From assembly GCF_018613415.1 (NCBI RefSeq), contig NZ_JAGGQG010000014.1:248001-312000 (forward strand): a stretch of 64,000 nucleotides of DNA, read 5' to 3'. The DNA comes from Bacillus sp. ISL-18. GTDB lineage: Bacteria; Bacillota; Bacilli; Bacillales; Cytobacillaceae. The translations under genes were made by a program, and so were the position numbers. How positions within the stretch are numbered: the first letter of the stretch is position 1; the number at the start of each line of letters is the position of its first letter. This document shows, in pieces, positions 59,244 through 64,000 of this stretch. The notes under the pieces are model-generated. The model saw only the letters and a program-made list of their open reading frames with translations, did no database searches and was not told the origin of the DNA.

Positions 59244-59275
59244 GAAAAAAGGGGAAGCTAAGCTCCCCCCTTTAT
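59244..59275 (-). terminator. Terminator of gsiB
   Basis: Minus strand AAGGGGGGAGCTT / AGCTTCCCC followed by TTTTTT. Confidence 0.75.
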
Positions 59276-59284
59276 GGATCGGTC

Positions 59285-59683
59285 TTAATCATCATTTCGT
59301 TGGTCCGCGCGGGCGTTTCCGCCTTTTTCGCCGATTTCCTGATAAAATTCTTTATCATGGTTCTCGGAAGTGGCTTCTCCGCCTTTTCGACCAATTTCTT
59401 GGTAGAATTCTTTGTCATGATTCTCGGAGGTAGCTTCTCCGCCTTTTCGTCCGATTTCTTGATAGAATTCTTTGTCATGGTTCTCGGCGGTAGTTTCTCC
59501 GCCTTTTCGACCAATTTCTTGATAGAATTCCTTGTCATGATTCTCGGAAGTGGCTTCTCCGCCTTTCCGCCCGATTTCCTGGTAAAATTCCTTGTCATGG
59601 TTACGAGCAGTCGCCTCTCCGCCTTTGCGGCCTGCTTCTTCCAGTGTCATATTTCCTCTGTTTTCATTATCTTTGTTTGCCAT
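59285..59683 (-). CDS. gsiB: General stress protein GsiB (KGG repeat protein)
   Basis: 132-aa hydrophilic repeat protein; a 20-residue unit (NHDKEFYQEIGRKGGEATSE) occurs five times between a shortened first unit and a last unit ending KGGNARADQ. GsiB is a classic sigma-B protein with LEA/hydrophilin-like character. The repeat is also a 60-bp DNA tandem repeat. AGGAGGGA ribosome site; sigma-B promoter at 59751-59775. Confidence 0.95.
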   Translation of the reverse strand: MANKDNENRGNMTLEEAGRKGGEATARNHDKEFYQEIGRKGGEATSENHDKEFYQEIGRKGGETTAENHDKEFYQEIGRKGGEATSENHDKEFYQEIGRKGGEATSENHDKEFYQEIGEKGGNARADQRNDD

Positions 59684-59750
59684 AATAAAATCCCTCCTAA
59701 TAATATTTGCTAATAATATTTGGAATTGCTATTTGACTTACGTCTTTTAT

Positions 59751-59775
59751 GTACCCGTTGTCCTGATTCTCAAAC
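59751..59775 (-). promoter_or_regulatory. Sigma-B promoter of gsiB
   Basis: Minus strand GTTTGA-N13-GGGTAC, 68 nt from the start. Confidence 0.87.
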
Positions 59776-59802
59776 CATTTTTGACAAAAGCGCCCTTTAG
59801 AG

Positions 59803-59835
59803 AAATCCCATTGTCTATTAAAGATAGGATTTCTT
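59803..59835. promoter_or_regulatory. Inverted repeat and TTCTTGATGT element before the MerR-fusion gene
   Basis: GAAATCC (from about 59800) and GGATTTC (59828-59834) form an inverted repeat of 7-8 bp, directly joined to TTCTTGATGT (59831-59840), which recurs before the MFS gene at 61135-61144. Confidence 0.45.
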
Positions 59836-59872
59836 GATGTGAATAAAGAATAGTAAGGAAGGGGGAAGAATC

Positions 59873-61084
59873 ATGAAAATTGGCAAGTTTGGAAAAGTAA
59901 ATAACGTAAGTATTGATACGATTAGGCACTATATGGAATTAGGTTTAATTGTCCCGGAAAAACAAGGCGGGCAATATGACTTTGATGACCGTTGCCAAAG
60001 TGATCTAGACCTTATCTTAGAGTTGAAAAAGATTGGCTTTCGTTTAAATGAAATGAAGAAGATTTTTCATTATAAAAACTTTGCTAAACTTACTGATTAT
60101 GAAGTGGATACGTATTATCAATCTATTTTTTTAAAAAAGGTTCAGGAGTTAGAGCAAGAAATAAAAATGCTGGAGGAAGCTAGAGACAGCCTAAAAGGGA
60201 AATTGGATCAATTAGCTGCGCATCCCCAAGGGCAAGGCGGTGTGCTGGGGATCAATTTAACCGTACTAGATCTGCTGAGGTGTGTAAAATGCCATGGACA
60301 GCTGACTCTTCAGGAGGGAATGATTACTAGAAATCAGATCATCGAAGGGAAACTATCCTGTGAGTGTGGTGTTGATTATCCGATTGAGTCAGGCGTTTTA
60401 AACGTTGGAAAACGAATGAAGCCCATTCCTCCGCCGATAAATAATATTCCGGAATATATTCAGGAAACGGATTCCGTTTATTTGGCAAATTTCAATAAAG
60501 GATTGCATTGGTCAAAAAGGAAGCTGGGTCAAGTGAATTTGTCTAAAAAGGTAATTCTTGAATTAGGGTCTGGATCAGGTTTTTTTCTTCGAAATATTTA
60601 TCAAGATTTACCAGAGGATGGTCTTTATATCGCGGTTGATCACAACTTCGACCGGCATTTATTTTTAAAAAAATTTCTGGAGAAGACCGGTTTGAAACGA
60701 AACATTCTGTTTATTTGCGCTGACTTTCTAGAACTGCCGCTGCCAAGTCATTCCATTGATATCATTGTTGATAATACCGGTACAAGTAATTATAGCTTTG
60801 AGCATGAAACGTTTCTGCTGCATGAAGTTGATTCGCTTAGTAAACCGGACGGTTATTTATTAGGGTCCTACTTAGTATTTAAAAATTTCAGTCCTAACAG
60901 TAAAATTGAAGCAAAATACCGAGATAACTTTACACTCGATACGATTCGGAAAAACATCGGCCAGTTACTGTATAAGGCGATGGATGAAAGGATTTCTGAA
61001 CCGGTTGATAAAGGCGGAAAGTTCGAGGATTTTTTTGTCCCGGGAGAAGAGATTTACTCCTATTCATTTTGGGGGAAAAGGTAG
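59873..61084 (+). CDS. MerR-type regulator fused to zinc ribbon and SAM methyltransferase
   Basis: 403 aa in three parts. (1) MerR helix-turn-helix and dimer helix, residues 1-115 (KIGKFGKVNNVSIDTIRHYM, LILELKKIGFRLNEMKKIF). (2) A Trm112/RlmA-like zinc ribbon, about 135-180, with CVKC and CEC ligands. (3) Class I methyltransferase, about 195-345 (VILELGSGSGFFLRNI, FICADFLELPLPSHSIDIIV). Resembles the zinc-plus-methyltransferase layout of RlmA-type enzymes with a regulator added in front. ATG has AAGGAAGGGGG upstream. An MFS exporter follows, so it probably senses or modifies a small molecule; inference. Confidence 0.88.
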   Translation: MKIGKFGKVNNVSIDTIRHYMELGLIVPEKQGGQYDFDDRCQSDLDLILELKKIGFRLNEMKKIFHYKNFAKLTDYEVDTYYQSIFLKKVQELEQEIKMLEEARDSLKGKLDQLAAHPQGQGGVLGINLTVLDLLRCVKCHGQLTLQEGMITRNQIIEGKLSCECGVDYPIESGVLNVGKRMKPIPPPINNIPEYIQETDSVYLANFNKGLHWSKRKLGQVNLSKKVILELGSGSGFFLRNIYQDLPEDGLYIAVDHNFDRHLFLKKFLEKTGLKRNILFICADFLELPLPSHSIDIIVDNTGTSNYSFEHETFLLHEVDSLSKPDGYLLGSYLVFKNFSPNSKIEAKYRDNFTLDTIRKNIGQLLYKAMDERISEPVDKGGKFEDFFVPGEEIYSYSFWGKR

Positions 61085-61103
61085 GGTGAACCCTACCTTT
61101 TTC
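61076..61103 (+). terminator. Terminator after the MerR-fusion gene
   Basis: AAAGGTAGGG / CCCTACCTTT, then TT; it overlaps the stop codon. Confidence 0.85.
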
Positions 61104-61134
61104 ATTTTTTTATGTAAGAAATGATGAAAATAGG

Positions 61135-61176
61135 TTCTTGATGTAGCGTTCACCCGACCCTTTACACTTGATGTAA
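61135..61176 (+). promoter_or_regulatory. Repeated CTTGATGTA element before the MFS gene
   Basis: CTTGATGTA at 61137-61145 and 61167-61175, 30 bp apart, with TTTACA at 61161. TTCTTGATGT also precedes the MerR-fusion gene, so it may be that protein's operator. Confidence 0.5.
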
Positions 61177-61199
61177 GAAGTTCAGAGGGGTGGACGTTT

Positions 61200-62489
61200 A
61201 TGAGTATAGCAGCTATAAATGCAAGCGAGGAAAAAAGGGATGGTGAAAGAAAAAACCTTCTTCTTTATGCGGCGGGAAAGACGATATCCGTATTTGGCAC
61301 GGCCATTTACCAATTTGCGATGGGTCTATATGTTTTAAAGTTGACGGGCTCAGCGTTAAGCTTCGCGGCCACTCTAATTTTGGGAATTCTCCCAATGGTG
61401 ATCATCAATCCGTTTGCTGGCGTCATTGCCGATAAATTCGATAAAAAGAGATTAGTGGTATCCATGGATCTGTTAAACGGGATGCTGTTAGTTTTCGTTT
61501 ATGTGTTCAGCCATATTTTTGGATTAACGCTGGTGATTATTTATGCAGCTACTCTCCTGATGACAGTGTTTAGTACCTTCTTTGGGGTGGGGATGGAGTC
61601 GGCCAAACCGAACATCGTAACGGAAAAAAGGTTAATGAACCTTAATTCGATCGGAAAAGTGATTGATTCAGTTTCTTCAATCATGGGACCGATGTTAGGG
61701 GGAATGGTATTTGCATTTGTTGATATTCGAGCGTTTATTCTCATTAATGGGATTTCCTTTCTCCTTTCCGGTGTTTCGATCCTGTTGATTAGGTTTACGT
61801 CCTGCCAGGAATCGAAAAGTGCTGGCCAGTTAAAAGGGAAGATCGTTTTTACGGAGGAAATCAAGGATGGATTCCACTATTTAATTGGGAGAAGGAAAAT
61901 CCTGAATTTATTTATTTTGTTAATTTCTTTGAATTTTTTTCTCGGTTTTGCTGTAATGGTTCCCATCCCCTATATAATGAATACCATTTTCCGTATTGGT
62001 GCCAAGGAGTTTGGAATCATCGAAGGCGCATTTCCAGTCGGGATGATTTTAGGAGCGCTGCTGGTAAAAAAAATCATTAAAAGGATTGCCTATTCCAGTT
62101 TGCTTCGATATTTAAGTGTAGCTTTGTCTCTACTCATGGTCATTTCAGGGATTCCGCTTATGGTGGAAGGACTCAATGATTTTTGGATTGTTAGCTTTTA
62201 TAGTCTGATTATGTTTCTCTTTGGGGGTGTCGTGGCACTAATTGATATTCCATTTTCCTACATTATGCAAATAGAGATTCTTGATGAATACAGGGGCAGG
62301 GTACTGAGTATCGGTATTAGTATTGGCAAGGTGCTCCTGCCTGTTGCTATGGTATCTTCAGGGTTTCTTTTGAGTCATATTCCAAGTTATCTTGTTCCTA
62401 CATTAGGCGGAGGGCTGTTCTTTCTTTGTTCTGTTAAAAATACGGCAAAGAGGAGGATACGGTTGGAAGAGGTTAAGGAAATAGAATAG
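61200..62489 (+). CDS. MFS exporter (macrolide-efflux-like)
   Basis: 429 aa, twelve helices, MFS_3/MefA-type with the cytoplasmic loop motif GVIADKFDKKRLVVSMD between helices 2 and 3. AGAGGGGTGG precedes the ATG. Stands behind the MerR-methyltransferase gene but after a terminator and its own control region, as in self-regulated drug-efflux cassettes. Substrate unknown. Confidence 0.87.
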   Translation: MSIAAINASEEKRDGERKNLLLYAAGKTISVFGTAIYQFAMGLYVLKLTGSALSFAATLILGILPMVIINPFAGVIADKFDKKRLVVSMDLLNGMLLVFVYVFSHIFGLTLVIIYAATLLMTVFSTFFGVGMESAKPNIVTEKRLMNLNSIGKVIDSVSSIMGPMLGGMVFAFVDIRAFILINGISFLLSGVSILLIRFTSCQESKSAGQLKGKIVFTEEIKDGFHYLIGRRKILNLFILLISLNFFLGFAVMVPIPYIMNTIFRIGAKEFGIIEGAFPVGMILGALLVKKIIKRIAYSSLLRYLSVALSLLMVISGIPLMVEGLNDFWIVSFYSLIMFLFGGVVALIDIPFSYIMQIEILDEYRGRVLSIGISIGKVLLPVAMVSSGFLLSHIPSYLVPTLGGGLFFLCSVKNTAKRRIRLEEVKEIE

Positions 62490-62578
62490 TATTATAGAAT
62501 ATACTCCTGAATCTGCACGAATGGGGAGGGGATTCGGACACTATCAGTTGAAAATCTGCAGGCCCTGTCCCAATGAAG

Positions 62579-62607
62579 CGGGATTCAGACACCAGTGTTT
62601 TGAATCC
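62579..62607. other. Hairpin in the gap before the DUF1835 gene
   Basis: GGGATTCA / TGAATCCC with a 13-nt loop; GGGATTCGGACAC and GGGATTCAGACAC are direct repeats 50 bp apart. Probably remains of an intergenic repeat. Confidence 0.55.
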
Positions 62608-62676
62608 CTGCTGTCTTGCTCGAAAAGCTTAAGATAGAAATAAATAGAATTACTTATAGAGAAGGGGGCTGGAATC

Positions 62677-63342
62677 ATGATCCAAAAAAAAACATTACAT
62701 ATTCTCAATGGCCAAGCCATGTACAATTTTTATAAAGAGACAGATTTTCTGAAAGGGGAATTAATGGTCCCGTTTAACGAAGCGATGTGTTATGGAAGTA
62801 CATGTAAGGATTTATTCTCACCAGAATTCATTGATATACGTGCAAAGGTTCATCATGTAACACGAGAACAATACACGGAGCACACTATACTGCCATTGTA
62901 TCCTCTAATAAATAAAGAATTTACGGATATCGTTTTATGGTTTGATGCGGATATGTTTTGCCAAATTAACCTTCTGACCGTTCTTGCTTGGTTAGACAAG
63001 GCAGGGCATGAAAAGGCTATTGATATTAATATAGTCGGTGACCAGTTTGAACCTGTTAAACACTTTAGAGTAGCGGCCAAGGGCTATCTGGCTATGTACG
63101 AACAAGTTTTGATTCATAAACGCTTACCTGACCAGGTGGAGCCAGATCCTTTAAAAAAGGGGATTGGGCTATATTTAAACTATCTTAATCATGACAGTGA
63201 CTTGATGGTTTATATACAAGCGCATCAAGATATGCCAGAAAATGAACTTGTTTTAGCGCTCATCAACCAATTTTCCGGAGATTATGGTTTAGGTGATACA
63301 CAATACTTAGAGATTATAAAAACCCAGCGTCAAACAAAATAA
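62677..63342 (+). CDS. DUF1835 domain protein
   Basis: 221 aa; N-terminal DUF1835 domain (LHILNGQAMYNFYKE, GELMVPFNEAMCYG, DIVLWFDADMFCQINLLTVL). Family of unknown function, soluble. AGAAGGGGGC upstream of the ATG. Not clearly linked to its neighbours. Confidence 0.82.
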   Translation: MIQKKTLHILNGQAMYNFYKETDFLKGELMVPFNEAMCYGSTCKDLFSPEFIDIRAKVHHVTREQYTEHTILPLYPLINKEFTDIVLWFDADMFCQINLLTVLAWLDKAGHEKAIDINIVGDQFEPVKHFRVAAKGYLAMYEQVLIHKRLPDQVEPDPLKKGIGLYLNYLNHDSDLMVYIQAHQDMPENELVLALINQFSGDYGLGDTQYLEIIKTQRQTK

Positions 63343-63434
63343 ATATCTATTAAATAGAAAATTTAAATTGAATAGTTAGAATACTTCACTTAAGATATTT
63401 AATAGAAATAGAAAATAATGTAAGTGGGGTATTT

Positions 63435-63707
63435 ATGATGAAAAAGTTTTTTAAAGTTGGAATTCCGGTTGCTTTATTATTAGGTTTTACATTAGGTTCG
63501 GCAGGGGAGTCAGAGGCTGCAACAAAGATTGTGGTTTTCAAAAATTGTACAGAGTTGAATAAGGTTTACAAAGGTGGAGTAGCCCGTTCAGCCTCCGTAA
63601 AAAACAAAGGTGGCAAGACGTATTTCAAACCCTTTGCTTCACAAGCTCTTTATGATGCAAATAAAAAGAGCGACAGAGATAAAGATTTAATCGCCTGTGA
63701 GCGATAG
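63435..63707 (+). CDS. Secreted Excalibur calcium-binding domain protein
   Basis: 90 aa. Signal peptide (KKFFKVGIPVALLLGFTLGS, cleaved near SEAA), then one Excalibur domain: FKNCTELNKVYKGGVA with the first Cys, and NKKSDRDKDLIACER with the D-x-D-x-D-type loop before the second Cys. Such domains bind calcium outside the cell. Terminator follows. Confidence 0.88.
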   Translation: MMKKFFKVGIPVALLLGFTLGSAGESEAATKIVVFKNCTELNKVYKGGVARSASVKNKGGKTYFKPFASQALYDANKKSDRDKDLIACER

Positions 63708-63711
63708 GGAA

Positions 63712-63750
63712 AAGGGAAGATTCTAAAACAATAGAATCTTCCCTTTTCTA
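63712..63750 (+). terminator. Terminator after the Excalibur gene
   Basis: AAAAGGGAAGATTCTA / TAGAATCTTCCCTTTT with a 6-nt loop. Confidence 0.88.
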
Positions 63751-63769
63751 CTTCTTTGGTGTTGCAAAT

Positions 63770-63782
63770 GGTGCCTGTTACC
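63770..63782 (+). repeat. GGTGCCTGTTACC element
   Basis: Variant (one base) of the 13-mer found throughout the window; lies between the Excalibur terminator and the helicase end. Confidence 0.75.
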
Positions 63783-63834
63783 GTTCCTCATCTTATCACA
63801 GTACTAATCTTGCCCTCGCCGGCACCCTGCGGCC

Positions 63835-64000
63835 TCACCCCAAGTAGACAAGGTCCTTCAGTTCATCGGTTGACAGCTCTGTGAGCCAGTTTTCACTGGT
63901 GATGATTTGGTCGTTAAGGAATTGCTTCTTCTCGAGCATGGCATCAATCTTCTCTTCGAGTGTCCCGGTACAGATTAACTTATGGACATGGACAAACCTC
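63835..64000 (-). CDS. SNF2-family DEAD/DEAH helicase, C-terminal end (rest outside window)
   Basis: Only the last 54 codons are visible, stop TGA at 63835-63837. They read VHVHKLICTGTLEEKIDAML, then EKKQFLNDQII, SENWLTELS and DELKDLVYLG, the typical end of bacterial SNF2/RapA-like helicases such as YwqA of B. subtilis (motif VI region and C-terminal tail). The gene continues beyond the right edge. Confidence 0.85.
   Translation of the reverse strand, partial: RFVHVHKLICTGTLEEKIDAMLEKKQFLNDQIITSENWLTELSTDELKDLVYLG

Noticed and set aside
59300..59713. 137-codon plus-strand frame opposite gsiB with repeated hydrophobic units
   Set aside because: It is the complement of the KGG repeats; gsiB on the minus strand has the family match, promoter and terminator.

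Overview
The window looks like a chromosome segment of an endospore-forming, low-GC, Gram-positive Bacillaceae bacterium (Bacillus/Neobacillus-like). The grounds are a spoIID, spoIIQ, spoIIID and mbl neighbourhood, GerAB and GerP-type spore proteins, a sigma-B operon, strong AGGAGG ribosome binding sites with frequent TTG/GTG starts, and Bacillus-type dispersed repeats. No rRNA, tRNA, CRISPR array, transposase or prophage was seen. Both ends cut genes: flhF on the left and a SNF2-type helicase on the right.

Layout. 0-3.5 kb: flagellar regulators flhF-flhG, a small membrane protein and sigD, with no chemotaxis genes between them. 3.6-7.6 kb: a NarL-type kinase/regulator pair plus a second PAS kinase with a related core. 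7.9-25.8 kb: a general-stress island. It holds rsbV-rsbW-sigB, the phosphatase rsbY, dps, the hybrid kinase rsbK and the methyltransferase rsbM (the RsbKMY type known from the B. cereus group). Around it are csbD, a lipoprotein, a mechanosensitive channel, a CNNM/CorC protein, a CorA transporter, cardiolipin synthase, a GlsB/YeaQ-type protein and a GSP17M-like protein. Nearly every one of these has a readable sigma-B promoter (GTTT, 13-15 nt, GGGTA). 25.9-43.8 kb: cell-envelope and sporulation core (ywzB, ywmB, murA, spoIID, a lone gerAB, spoIIQ, a PBP3-like transpeptidase, spoIIID, mbl, fabZ, ywpF, ssbB) and a secreted coiled-coil/3D-domain protein.

44-48.3 kb: a nucleoside module (MFS exporter, deoD, TrmB-type regulator, nupC) with matching inverted-repeat operators. 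48.5-52.4 kb: a metal module with a YcnI copper protein, a Zur-box-controlled divergent pair (permease plus TIGR03943 protein, and a zinc-binding lipoprotein). 52.4-57 kb: an NCS2 purine permease, an amidase, a PAS-GGDEF protein and the sigma-B gene yfkM. 57.3-64 kb: a two-gene coiled-coil operon of unknown function, gsiB (sigma-B), a MerR/zinc-ribbon/methyltransferase fusion beside an MFS exporter, a DUF1835 protein, an Excalibur-domain protein and the helicase end.

The intergenic DNA is rich in repeats: four long GGGACGGTTCT palindromes, at least nine GGTGCCTGTCACC elements, a 52-bp and a 114-bp minisatellite beside the rsb genes, a ~205-bp repeat present twice in inverted orientation 49 kb apart, and a terminator present twice. 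The most unusual items are the density of sigma-B promoters including a back-to-back pair with touching -35 boxes, a 13-codon leader peptide/hairpin before deoD, the paired TrmB operators, the MerR-methyltransferase fusion and the coiled-coil operon.
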